Below, piece after piece: positions 51,233-59,540 of a stretch of DNA of 64,000 nucleotides. Both the position numbers and the translations under genes were made by a program. The stretch spans positions 6,469,501-6,533,500 of the forward strand of contig NZ_JAGIOH010000001.1 of NCBI RefSeq assembly GCF_017876625.1. Reading direction: 5' to 3'. Each line of letters starts with the position of its first letter. The first letter of the stretch is position 1. The notes below the pieces were generated by a model. The model made no database searches. It saw nothing but the letters and a program-made list of their open reading frames with translations, and was not told the DNA's origin. This stretch comes from Streptomyces syringium. GTDB lineage: Bacteria > Actinomycetota > Actinomycetes > Streptomycetales > Streptomycetaceae.

Positions 51233-52039
51233 ATGAAACTGTCCACGCTCACCGGCTCGCTGTCCGCGCTCGTCCTCGCCGCCGTCTGCGCCCTCTCCGG
51301 GGCCGGGGCCGTGCAGGCGGGCGAGAGATCCTCAACTCCCGCCTATGTGGCCCTTGGTGACTCGTACTCATCAGGGGTCGGGGCCGGCGGGTACATCGGC
51401 TCCAGTGGCGCCTGCAAGCGCAGCAGCAAGTCCTACCCGGCGCTCTGGGCCGCCGCGAACGCGCCCGCGAGCTTCTCCTTCACCGCTTGCTCGGGCGCCC
51501 GAACGGGTGATGTTCTCAGCCGTCAGCTCGACCCGCTCACCCCCTCGACCGGGCTCGTCAGCATCAGCGTCGGCGGCAACGACGCCGGATTCGCCGACAC
51601 CATGTCGACGTGCGTCTTCGGCTCCGACAGCGCCTGTCTGAACCGGGTCACCCAGGCCCGTACGTACATCGACGGCACCCTCCCCGGGCAGCTCGACTCG
51701 GTCTACTCCGCGATCAAGGCCAAGGCGCCCGCCGCCCGCGTCGTCGTGCTGGGCTATCCACGCTTCTATCGGATCGGCGGCGGGTGCAGCAGCGGCCTGA
51801 GCGAGAAGAAGCGGATCGCCATCAACGGGGCGGCCGACCACATCAACGCCGTCCTGGCCAAGCGCGCCGCCGACCACGGCTTCGCCTTCGGTGATGTGAA
51901 CGCGACCTTCGCCGGACACGAGATCTGCTCCGGCGACGCGTGGCTGCACAGCGTGACGCTCCCCGTCGACGAGTCGTACCACCCCACCGCCCCGGGACAG
52001 TCCGGCGGCTATCTGCCGGTCTTCGCCTCGGCGGCCTGA
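51233..52039 (+). CDS. secreted SGNH-fold lipase/esterase (GDSL family)
   Basis: A 268-residue exported esterase. The first about 29 residues form a signal peptide ending near VQAGE. Block I is ALGDSYSSG with the nucleophile Ser, block III GGNDAGF, and block V DESYHPT with the catalytic Asp and His; block II Gly lies in SGARTGDVL. Six Cys residues in pairs suggest the disulfides of the Streptomyces coelicolor SCO1725-type and S. rimosus lipases. ATG at 51233 is preferred because GGGAGG lies six bases upstream and itself overlaps an earlier in-frame ATG at 51221. A hairpin follows at 52108. Confidence 0.95.
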   Translation: MKLSTLTGSLSALVLAAVCALSGAGAVQAGERSSTPAYVALGDSYSSGVGAGGYIGSSGACKRSSKSYPALWAAANAPASFSFTACSGARTGDVLSRQLDPLTPSTGLVSISVGGNDAGFADTMSTCVFGSDSACLNRVTQARTYIDGTLPGQLDSVYSAIKAKAPAARVVVLGYPRFYRIGGGCSSGLSEKKRIAINGAADHINAVLAKRAADHGFAFGDVNATFAGHEICSGDAWLHSVTLPVDESYHPTAPGQSGGYLPVFASAA

Positions 52040-52107
52040 GCCGCGAGCCGCGCCTCGGGTCCTGCGGTGGGCCTCACCCTCCGTGACTCATACCACGTCG
52101 TGTCGCC

Positions 52108-52130
52108 CGGCCCCGGCCTCCCCGGGGCCG
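52108..52130 (+). terminator. GC-rich hairpin after the lipase gene
   Basis: CGGCCCCGG and CCGGGGCCG form nine perfect pairs around a five-base loop, about 70 bases past the lipase stop. Confidence 0.65.
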
Positions 52131-52298
52131 GCGCGCCGCCGGACCCGCCCTTCCCGGCCGTTTCCCCTGGTCACCGGCTCCGCCCCCGCAAGGGGGCAAT
52201 TCCGAGTAAATACCCCACAACGGAGTGTGATTACCGCCGGTTCGTCACTGCTTTCGCCCCGTCAACTCGCCCTCCGTGACAGCAGGTTCGCGCCAGGG

Positions 52299-52317
52299 CC
52301 GTCAACGCCCTTGACGG
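52299..52317. promoter_or_regulatory. inverted repeat before the 87-residue gene
   Basis: CCGTCAA-N5-TTGACGG is a perfect dyad about 100 bases upstream of the small gene at 52414. A TAGGGT at 52364 could be its -10. The rest of the 52040-52413 gap holds the lipase hairpin and an AT-rich stretch near 52200, and no gene. Confidence 0.4.
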
Positions 52318-52413
52318 GGTGGTGAATCCGGGCTCCCGATGCGCGGGTGACGCGATGGGGCGATAGGGTTACTCTGCCTGGGCCGGGTGCCTCGTACGGG
52401 TGGGGAGTCTCAA

Positions 52414-52677
52414 ATGGATCAGATAGCAATGCGCGGCAGGCCACGTGTGCCTGCCATCAACTGCGGAAACGGCGCCACCAGCGCGCGTCTCGACCGCCAT
52501 CTCGCCGTGCTGGGCGGGCCCGCCCTGCCGCAGCGTGAGGTGGAGGGCGCGACGGTGCTGATGCGCGAGCTGACCGCGCGTGACCGCACGCGTACCAAGC
52601 AGAGCCGGACCGCCAGGGTCTCGCTGTTCGCACCGCTGCGACGGCTTCGCCGTTCGCTGTTCGGCAACCACAGCTGA
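52414..52677 (+). CDS. small basic protein of unknown function (87 aa)
   Basis: A soluble, Arg-rich 87-residue protein. Its conserved-looking core is VPAINCGNGATSARLDRHLA followed by VLGGPALPQREV; the Cys and the GNG turn stand out. The C-terminal half is strongly basic (RTRTKQSRTAR and LRRLRRS) and may bind nucleic acid or membrane. GGGGAG lies six bases before the ATG. It is followed by a strong terminator and seems to be a single-gene unit. I cannot assign a family. Confidence 0.6.
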   Translation: MDQIAMRGRPRVPAINCGNGATSARLDRHLAVLGGPALPQREVEGATVLMRELTARDRTRTKQSRTARVSLFAPLRRLRRSLFGNHS

Positions 52678-52730
52678 CCCGGGGCCCGGCCCCCGAACCT
52701 CGGAGCCCGGCAGCCCCACCACCCGGCACA

Positions 52731-52775
52731 GCGCCGACGGCCGCACCCCTTTTCCCCGGGGTCGACCGTCGGCGC
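52731..52775. terminator. strong two-step hairpin between convergent genes
   Basis: GCGCCGACGG pairs perfectly with CCGTCGGCGC, and inside it ACCCC pairs with GGGGT. It lies between the small basic protein gene and the GntR gene and can serve both. Confidence 0.8.
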
Positions 52776-52844
52776 TTCGGTGTGCCCGGCCCCACCGGCG
52801 CAGCGCGGACCGGCCCTGCGCGGCCCCGGCCGTGAGCCCGTCCG

Positions 52845-53660
52845 TCAGTCCGCTTCCGTTTCCGTTTCCGTTTCCGTTTCCGTTTCCGTTTCCGTTTCCG
52901 TTTCCGTTTCCGTTTCCGTTTCGAGGGTGACGGTGAAGGAGAACCGGTCGCCGCGGTAGCGGATGCGCGCGACGTCGACCGCGCGGCCGGTCTCGTCGTA
53001 GGTGACGCCCGTGTAGTGCAGGATCGGGCTGAGCAGCGGCACCTGGAGCAGCCGGGCCGTCTCCGGGTCCGCCAGGCGCGCCTCGACGGTGTCGGTGATG
53101 CGGCTGATGCGCACCCCGACCGCGTCGCGCAGCACCTTCGTCATCGGCCAGCGGGCGAGGTCCGCGAGGTCGATGCGCTCGGCCAGCTCGGGGCGGACGA
53201 GGTTCTCCGCCCAGTTCGTCGGCTCGCCCGACTCCTCGTCGCAGCGCAGCCGCCGGTAGGCCACCGCCTCGTCGATGTCCGGGAAGTACTCGGCCAGGTC
53301 GGCGGGGACCGGCACCGGGCCGTGGCCGAGCACGGCCGTGCGCTCGCCGGACTGCTGGGCCACGATCGTGTCCACCGAGCCGAGCAGCCGCACCGGCGAG
53401 CCGCGCCGGGCGCTCGGCTCGATGAAGGTGCCGCGCCGGCGGTGGCGGCTGATCAGCCCCTCCGCCTCCAGCTCCTTGAGCGCCTGCCGCATGGTGAGCA
53501 CGCTGACGCCGTAGTGCTCGGCGAGGGCGTCCTCGGTGGGCAGCCGCAGCGGGTCGTGCGGGCGGCGCCCGAGTATCGAGGCGCGCAGGGACTGCGACAC
53601 CTGGTACCAGAGCGGCAGCTTGCGGTTGAGCGCGAGGGAGTCGGGGGCGAAGGTGGTCAC
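52845..53660 (-). CDS. GntR/HutC-family regulator with a Glu-Thr repeat tail
   Basis: The 271-residue protein has a GntR winged helix (about 15-85: WYQVSQSLRASILG, LPTEDALAEHYGVSVLTMRQ, AEGLISRHRRRGTFIEP) and a UTRA ligand domain (about 100-245). Its last 25 residues are eleven Glu-Thr dipeptides and EAD, encoded by a hexanucleotide repeat. The GTG start is preceded by GGAG. It lies 48 bases after hmgA on the same strand, so it probably responds to a tyrosine-catabolic intermediate such as homogentisate and controls hmgA, as HutC-type regulators do for their own pathway; this is inference. Confidence 0.9.
   Translation of the reverse strand: MTTFAPDSLALNRKLPLWYQVSQSLRASILGRRPHDPLRLPTEDALAEHYGVSVLTMRQALKELEAEGLISRHRRRGTFIEPSARRGSPVRLLGSVDTIVAQQSGERTAVLGHGPVPVPADLAEYFPDIDEAVAYRRLRCDEESGEPTNWAENLVRPELAERIDLADLARWPMTKVLRDAVGVRISRITDTVEARLADPETARLLQVPLLSPILHYTGVTYDETGRAVDVARIRYRGDRFSFTVTLETETETETETETETETETETETEAD
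52854..52922. repeat. hexanucleotide microsatellite (TTTCCG), about 11 copies, in coding sequence
   Basis: Eleven uninterrupted copies of TTTCCG encode the Glu-Thr tail of the GntR regulator. Each gain or loss of a unit keeps the frame, changing only tail length. Such perfect repeats are prone to slippage. Confidence 0.92.
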
Positions 53661-53708
53661 GGGAACTCCGGCTCTACTGCGGCACTGACGGCTGGGTCCT
53701 GCCGGGGC

Positions 53709-55049
53709 TCACGCCCCGGAGCCCCAATGGCGCTCCAGACCCTGCCACACCTCGTCGTACCCCTTCTGCAGGTGCCCCGCGGTCCGCGCCTGCTCGGTCG
53801 CCGTCACCGGCCAGCGCGTCTCGAACATGAACGCCAGCCCGTCGTCCACCTTCTGCGGCCGCAGCTCGGCCGCGCTCGCCTTGTCGAAGGTGTCCCGGTC
53901 CGGGCCGTGCGCGGACATCATGTTGTGCAGCGAGCCGCCGCCCGGGACGAATCCCCCCTTGCCGGCGGTCTTCGCGTCGTACGCGCCCTCGATCAGCCCC
54001 ATGTACTCGCTCATCACGTTCCGGTGGAAGTACGGCGGCCGGAAGGTGTCCTCGCCGACGAGCCAGCGCGGTGCGAAGACCACGAAGTCGACGCCGGCCA
54101 GGCCCGGGGTGTCGGACGGCGAGGTGAGGACCGTGAAGATCGACGGGTCGGGGTGGTCGTAGCTGATCGTGCCGATCACATTGAAGCGGTGCAGGTCGTA
54201 GACGTACGGGGTGAGGTTGCCGTGCCAGGCGACGACGTCCAGCGGGGAGTGGCCGTACGTCGCCGACCAGAGGTTGCCGCAGAACTTGTTGATCACCTGG
54301 ACGGGGCGCTCGACGTCCTCGAAGGCGGCGACGGGCGCGAGGAAGTCACGGGCGTTGGCCAGACCGTTGGCACCGATCGGGCCGAGGTCGGGGAGGACGA
54401 ACGGGCGGCCGTAGTTCTCGCAGACGTAACCGCGGGCCTCGGGGTCCAGCAGCTCCACCCGGAAACGCACCCCGCGCGGGATCAGCGCCACATGCCCGGG
54501 CTCGGCGCGCAGCAGGCCGAACTCGGTGCGCAGCAGCAGCCCGCCGCGCTGGGGGACGATCAGCAGCTCGCCGTCGGCGTCACTGAACACCCGGTCGGAC
54601 ATCGAGGCATTGGCGGCGTAGAGGTGCACGGCCATGCCCGTGCGCTGGGTGACGTCGCCGTTGCCGCCGAGGGTCCACAGCCCGGCGAGGAAGTCCGTGC
54701 CCGGGGCCGGCTCGGGCAGCGGGTCCCAGCGCAGCCGGTTGGGGTCCGGGACGGTCTCGGTGAACGGCGCGCTGCGCAGGCCGCCGTTGTCGATCCGGGT
54801 GAACGGCGGGTGGGCCGCGGACGGGCGGATCCGGTAGAGCCACGAGCGCTGGTTGCTGTGCCGGGGCTCGGTGAACGCGCTGCCGCTCAGCTGCTCCGCG
54901 TACAGCCCCAGCGGTGCCCGCTGCGGTGAATTGCGGCCGTGCGGCAGGGCCCCGGGGACGGCTTCGGTGCTGTGCTCGTTGCCGAAGCCGGACGAGTGGA
55001 CCAGCCCTTCGGCCGTCTTGCGCGCCTGCTCGTTGTCCGTACCGCTCAT
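53709..55049 (-). CDS. hmgA: homogentisate 1,2-dioxygenase
   Basis: This non-haem Fe(II) enzyme opens the ring of homogentisate to maleylacetoacetate in tyrosine and phenylalanine breakdown. Of 446 residues, the N-terminal FGNEHSTEAVPGALPHGRNS and GLYAEQLSGSAFTEPRHSNQ with RSWLYRIRPS match the family. The metal ligands lie in PYFHRNVMSEYMGLIEG (His and Glu) and near HNMMSAHGPD (His). The ATG is preceded by a weak GGGAGC. Fumarylacetoacetase and the isomerase are not in the window. The GntR gene follows on the same strand. Fully intact with normal length. Confidence 0.97.
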   Translation of the reverse strand: MSGTDNEQARKTAEGLVHSSGFGNEHSTEAVPGALPHGRNSPQRAPLGLYAEQLSGSAFTEPRHSNQRSWLYRIRPSAAHPPFTRIDNGGLRSAPFTETVPDPNRLRWDPLPEPAPGTDFLAGLWTLGGNGDVTQRTGMAVHLYAANASMSDRVFSDADGELLIVPQRGGLLLRTEFGLLRAEPGHVALIPRGVRFRVELLDPEARGYVCENYGRPFVLPDLGPIGANGLANARDFLAPVAAFEDVERPVQVINKFCGNLWSATYGHSPLDVVAWHGNLTPYVYDLHRFNVIGTISYDHPDPSIFTVLTSPSDTPGLAGVDFVVFAPRWLVGEDTFRPPYFHRNVMSEYMGLIEGAYDAKTAGKGGFVPGGGSLHNMMSAHGPDRDTFDKASAAELRPQKVDDGLAFMFETRWPVTATEQARTAGHLQKGYDEVWQGLERHWGSGA

Positions 55050-55167
55050 CGCGTGCTCCCGCTGCCGGTGGATTCCTATGGAAGACCGTAGGATTCCTGG
55101 CCGGGCGCGTCAATGGATCAGTTCACCGACGCGCGGGAGCGCGGGCGCGGCGGGTCGTGTCGCTGGG

Positions 55168-55197
55168 CACCTCCGCTGCGCGACGGTGTCCTCAATC
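55168..55197 (-). repeat. dispersed intergenic repeat, copy B
   Basis: This is the reverse-strand copy of the 30-base core (29 of 30 identical to copy A). With copy C it also shares the next about 21 bases, CCCAGCGGTAGC then GGGGGA. It lies in the 55050-55385 gap between hmgA and the molybdopterin enzyme gene; the rest of that gap holds their divergent promoters and no gene. Confidence 0.85.
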
Positions 55198-55385
55198 TCC
55201 CCCGGCTACCGCTGGGGGCGCCTTCCAGCGGTAACCGGGGAGATGGCCGACGCGCCCGCAGGGCGCTCGCCCGCCGCAGGCGGCACAGATGGTCCGCAGC
55301 CGAGGATCCGCCGGACAGGCGAGAGATACCGGTCGGTAGGGTCGGCCCGACCGAGCGTCACCGCCGCCGTCCCCGGGAGGGACCG

Positions 55386-57674
55386 ATGAGCCGACCCCAC
55401 AGCAGCGCCCCGACCGGCCCGGCGAGTGCCCTGCGGATCTGCCCGCTGTGCGAGGCCACCTGCGGGCTGACCCTCACGCTGGAGGGCGGGCGCGTGACCG
55501 GCGCCCGAGGCGACCGCGCCGACGTCTTCAGCCGGGGCTTCGTCTGCCCCAAGGGCGCCGCCTTCGGCGAGCTGGACGCCGACCCGGACCGGCTCGCCCG
55601 CCCCCTCGTGCGCCACGACGGACAGCTGCGGGAGACGGGCTGGGACGAGGCGTTCGCCGCGGTCGCGCGCGGACTGCGCCCGGTCGTCGAGGAGTACGGG
55701 CCGCAGGCCGTGGCCACCGTCCTCGGCAATCCCAACGCGCACACCATGGCGGGGGCGCTCTACCCGCCGCTCCTGATCGGGGCACTGGGCAGCCGCAACG
55801 TCTTCACCGCGAGCACGCTCGACCAGATGCCCAAGCACGTCTCCAGCGGGCTGCTCTACGGCGACGCGATGGCGGTGCCCGTGCCCGACCTGGACCGCAC
55901 CGACCATCTGTTGATGATCGGGGCCAACCCGCTCGACTCCAACGGCAGCCTGTGCACCGCCCCGGACTTCCCCGGCCGCCTCAAGGCGCTCCGGCGGCGC
56001 GGCGGACGGCTCGTCGTGATCGACCCGCGCCGCACCCGCACCGCCGCCCTCGCCGACCGGCACGTGGCGATCCGGCCCGGCGCCGACGCGCTGCTGCTCT
56101 TCGCTGTCGTCCACACGCTCTTCGCGGACGGTCTCGTGCGCCCCGGCCCGCTCGACGCGCACGTCACGGGCGTGGCGGAAGTGCGGCGACTGGCCGGGGA
56201 CTTCACCCCCGAAGCCGTGGCCGGGGCGTGCGACGTGCCCGCCGAGGAGATCCGCGCCCTCGCCCGCGAGCTGGCCGCGGCTCCGCGCGCCGCCGTCTAC
56301 GGCCGCATCGGCAGCACGACCGTCACCTTCGGCACGCTCACCAGCTGGCTGATCGACGTACTCAACATCCTCACCGGCAACCTCGACCGGCCGGGCGGCG
56401 CGATGTTCCCGCTCTCCGCCACCGCCGCCGCGCCCCGCCCGCCCCGGCCGGGCCGGGGCTTCGCCCTCGGCCGCTGGCACAGCCGGGTCGGCGGACACCC
56501 CGAGGCGAAGTCGGAACTGCCTGTCGCCGCGCTGGCTGAGGAGATCGACACACCGGGGGAGGGGCAGGTCCGGGCGCTCGTCTCCATCGCCGCCAACCCG
56601 GTGCTCTCCGCGCCGAACGGCGACCGGCTCGACCGGGCCCTGGCCGGGCTCGACTTCATGGTCAGCGTCGACCCCTATCTCAACGAGACCGCCCGCCACG
56701 CGCACGTCGTCCTGCCGCCGCCCCCGCCCAGCCGCAGCGCCCACTTCGACTTCACCTTCAACGCCTTCGCCGTCCGCAACCAGGTGCGCTACACCCGGCC
56801 GCCGGTCCCCCTCGGCGACGACCGCCCCGACGAGGCCGAGATCCTCGCCCGGCTCGTCCTGTGCGCCGGCGGCCACCCGGGCGCCGACCACCGCTCGGTC
56901 GACACCTCCGTCATCACCCGCACCCTGGGCAAGGCCGTCACCGACCCGCTCTCCCCGGTGCACGGCCACGACCCCGCCGCCCTCGCCGAGCGCCTCACCG
57001 GACTGACGGGCGCCGAGCGACGGCTCGACCTGATGCTGCGCCTGGGCCCCTACGGCGAGGGCTTCGGCGCCGACCCGCACGGTCTGACGCTGGAGAAGCT
57101 GCTCGCCCACCCGCACGGCATCGATCTGGGGCCGCTCACCCCGCGCGTGCCCGAGCTGCTGCGGACCCGCAGCGGGAAGATCGAGCTGTGCCCCGAACCC
57201 CTCGTGAGTGAGACGCTCCGGCTGCGACGCTCCCTCGAGGAGAGCGCCGCGTCACCGGACTCCCTCGTCCTGGTCGGCAGGCGCCATCTGCGCTCCAACA
57301 ACAGCTGGATGCACAACGTCCCCGCCCTGACCGGCGGCAGCAACCGCTGCACCCTCCAGGTCCACCCCGAGGACGCCGCGCGGCTGGGGCTGCTCGACGG
57401 CGGCGGCGCGCGGGTCACGGGCGACGGCGGCACGGTGGAGGCGCCGGTCGAGATCACCGACACGGTGCGCCGGGGCGTGGTCAGCCTGCCGCACGGCTGG
57501 GGGCACGACCGGCCGGGCACCCGGCTGTCGGTCGCGGCCGGCACCCCGGGCGTGAACGTCAACGCGCTGTCCGACGGCACCCGCCTCGACCCGCTCTCCG
57601 GCACCGCCGTGCTCAACGGCTATCCGGTGCGCGTCACTCCGGTCACCCTCGCTCCGCTCGCAACAACCCCTTGA
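55386..57674 (+). CDS. molybdopterin oxidoreductase with N-terminal 4Fe-4S site (DMSO reductase family)
   Basis: The 762-residue protein has a cluster-binding CPLCEATCG and GFVCPKG (Cx2Cx3Cx~26C) at 19-55, then bis-MGD domains: LMIGANPLDSNG, VVIDPRRTRTAALAD, LTGNLDRPGGAMFP, and the C-terminal cap RRHLRSNNSWMHN and VSLPHGWGHDRPGT. At the place where related enzymes offer Cys, Sec or Ser to the metal (near 140-150) I see TLDQMPKH, so an Asp or other ligand may serve. GGGAGG lies five bases before the ATG. No electron-transfer or membrane subunit is adjacent, so it is an orphan catalytic subunit; the substrate is unknown. Confidence 0.92.
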   Translation: MSRPHSSAPTGPASALRICPLCEATCGLTLTLEGGRVTGARGDRADVFSRGFVCPKGAAFGELDADPDRLARPLVRHDGQLRETGWDEAFAAVARGLRPVVEEYGPQAVATVLGNPNAHTMAGALYPPLLIGALGSRNVFTASTLDQMPKHVSSGLLYGDAMAVPVPDLDRTDHLLMIGANPLDSNGSLCTAPDFPGRLKALRRRGGRLVVIDPRRTRTAALADRHVAIRPGADALLLFAVVHTLFADGLVRPGPLDAHVTGVAEVRRLAGDFTPEAVAGACDVPAEEIRALARELAAAPRAAVYGRIGSTTVTFGTLTSWLIDVLNILTGNLDRPGGAMFPLSATAAAPRPPRPGRGFALGRWHSRVGGHPEAKSELPVAALAEEIDTPGEGQVRALVSIAANPVLSAPNGDRLDRALAGLDFMVSVDPYLNETARHAHVVLPPPPPSRSAHFDFTFNAFAVRNQVRYTRPPVPLGDDRPDEAEILARLVLCAGGHPGADHRSVDTSVITRTLGKAVTDPLSPVHGHDPAALAERLTGLTGAERRLDLMLRLGPYGEGFGADPHGLTLEKLLAHPHGIDLGPLTPRVPELLRTRSGKIELCPEPLVSETLRLRRSLEESAASPDSLVLVGRRHLRSNNSWMHNVPALTGGSNRCTLQVHPEDAARLGLLDGGGARVTGDGGTVEAPVEITDTVRRGVVSLPHGWGHDRPGTRLSVAAGTPGVNVNALSDGTRLDPLSGTAVLNGYPVRVTPVTLAPLATTP

Positions 57675-57793
57675 CCTGGGGTTCTGCTCGTATTGCGCAG
57701 GTGTCAAGGCCTTGTGACCCAAAGTTTGCCCACTTAGCGTCACCAGGACCGCCGTCCCGCGGTGGAGTTCAAAGGCGAACGTGAGGTACCCGC

Positions 57794-59254
57794 ATGCTGA
57801 CCATCCTGGGCTTCGGCATGATCGCCACCTTCCTGGTGCTGATCATGCTGAAGAAGATGTCGCCCATGGCGGCGCTGGTGATCGTCCCAGCGCTGTTCTG
57901 CGTCCTGGTGGGCAAGGGCTCCCACCTCGGCGACTACGTACTCAAGGGCATCGGCTCCCTGGCGCCGACGGCCGCCATGCTGATGTTCGCCATCGTCTAC
58001 TTCGGCGTGATGATCGACGTCGGGCTCTTCGATCCGATCGTCCGCGGCATCCTGCGCTTCTGCAAGGCCGACCCGATGCGGGTGGTCGTCGGCACCGCGG
58101 TGCTCGCCGCGATCGTCTCGCTCGACGGGGACGGCTCCACCACCTTCATGATCACCGTCTCGGCGATGGTGCCGCTCTACCGCCGCCTCAAGATGAGCCT
58201 GGTCATCATGACCGGTGTCGCCGCCATGGCCAACGGCGTCATGAACACCCTGCCCTGGGGCGGCCCGACCGCCCGCGCCGCCACCGCGCTCAAGCTCGAC
58301 GCCGGCGACATCTTCGTCCCGATGATCCCGGCGCTGGCCGTGGGCCTGCTCTTCGTCATCGGCCTCGCGTACGTCCTCGGGCTGCGGGAGCGCAAGCGGC
58401 TCGGCGTCCTGACGCTGGAGCAGGCCCTGGGCCGGCCCGACGGCGAACCGGAGCCCGAGCAGGCGCTGATCGGCTCGGCCGGCGCGGGCGACGCCCCGGC
58501 CCGCAAGGCGGCCCCGGCCGGCGGCGGCTCCACGGCGAGCGGCGCGACGACCGGTCCGGCCGACGGCTCCCTGGACGAAAGCCAGGGCGGCTCCCAGGAA
58601 GCTGACGCCTCCTCCGAGATCCTCGACCCCCGTCGCGCCACCCTGCGACCGCGCCTGTACTGGTTCAACGCGGCGCTGACCGTCGCGCTGCTCACCCTCC
58701 TGATCCTCCAGACGCTGCCCATCCCGGTGCTCTTCCTGCTCGGCGCCGCCATCGCCCTGACCGTCAACTTCCCGCACATGCCCGACCAGAAGGCCCGCAT
58801 CGCGGCCCACGCCGAGAACGTCCTCAACGTCTCCGGAATGGTCTTCGCCGCCGCCGTCTTCACCGGGGTGCTGACCGGCACCGGCATGGTCGAGGAGATG
58901 GCCCGTACGGTCGTCGACTCCGTCCCCGACGCGATGGGCCCGCACATGGCCCTCGTCACCGGCGTCCTGTCGATCCCGTTCACGTACTTCATGTCCAACG
59001 ACGGCTTCTACTTCGGCATCGTGCCGATCCTCGCCGAGGCGGGCGCCGCCCACGGGGTCTCCCCGCTGGAGATCGCCCGGGCCTCGCTCGTCGGCCAGGC
59101 CCTGCACATGTCGAGCCCGCTCGTGCCCGCCGTCTATGTGCTCGTGGGCATGGCGAAGGTGGAGTTCGGCGACCACACCCGGTTCACCGTCAAATGGGCG
59201 GCGCTCACCTCCCTCGTCGTCCTCGGCGCGGGACTGCTGTTCGGCATCATCTAG
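57794..59254 (+). CDS. CitMHS-family metal-citrate/H+ symporter
   Basis: A 486-residue transporter with about 12 membrane helices, matching the CitMHS family that takes up citrate complexed with Mg, Ca or Fe. MLTILGFGMIATFLVLIMLK opens it; SLDGDGSTTFMITVSAMVPL and GGPTARAATALKL (near 118-165) carry conserved polar residues; SNDGFYFGIVPILAE and GQALHMSSPLVPAVYVL form the second repeat's counterpart. A long Gly/Ser/Ala-rich hydrophilic loop (about 215-275) separates the halves. A two-component system usually found beside it is absent. GTGAGGTACC precedes the ATG. A repeat element follows the stop. Confidence 0.93.
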   Translation: MLTILGFGMIATFLVLIMLKKMSPMAALVIVPALFCVLVGKGSHLGDYVLKGIGSLAPTAAMLMFAIVYFGVMIDVGLFDPIVRGILRFCKADPMRVVVGTAVLAAIVSLDGDGSTTFMITVSAMVPLYRRLKMSLVIMTGVAAMANGVMNTLPWGGPTARAATALKLDAGDIFVPMIPALAVGLLFVIGLAYVLGLRERKRLGVLTLEQALGRPDGEPEPEQALIGSAGAGDAPARKAAPAGGGSTASGATTGPADGSLDESQGGSQEADASSEILDPRRATLRPRLYWFNAALTVALLTLLILQTLPIPVLFLLGAAIALTVNFPHMPDQKARIAAHAENVLNVSGMVFAAAVFTGVLTGTGMVEEMARTVVDSVPDAMGPHMALVTGVLSIPFTYFMSNDGFYFGIVPILAEAGAAHGVSPLEIARASLVGQALHMSSPLVPAVYVLVGMAKVEFGDHTRFTVKWAALTSLVVLGAGLLFGII

Positions 59255-59282
59255 GGGTCTCGGCTGCAGGTGCCCTGCGGGC

Positions 59283-59382
59283 GCGTCCTCAATCGCCGGA
59301 CAGGCTGCGAAATGCAGCCTGCTGGGGGCACCTCCCAGCGGTAGCTGGGGGAGATTGAGGACACCGCCGCGCAGCGGCGGTG
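59283..59382 (+). repeat. dispersed intergenic repeat, copy C, with hairpins
   Basis: GTCCTCAATCGCCGGAC at the left end repeats 22021 (the next few bases differ at one position), and the 30-base core at 59353-59382 matches copy A with one mismatch. The ends GTCCTCAATC and GATTGAGGAC are exact inverted repeats. Inside lie AGGCTGC/GCAGCCT (loop GAAAT, 59300-59318) and CCCAGC/GCTGGG. It fills the gap after the CitMHS gene and probably acts as its terminator. Confidence 0.85.
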
Positions 59383-59540
59383 CGGACGACACACGACCCG
59401 GAGCCCGCGCCCAAGCGCACCGCACCGTCCCCTGGCGTACCGAAAGCCTTCGGCGTTAGCGTGAGGCGCGCACGGGCATCGAACGGGCGCGCGAAGGTGT
59501 GGCCGCCCGCGGCCCTGCCCCGATACCGAGGAGACGGCCA

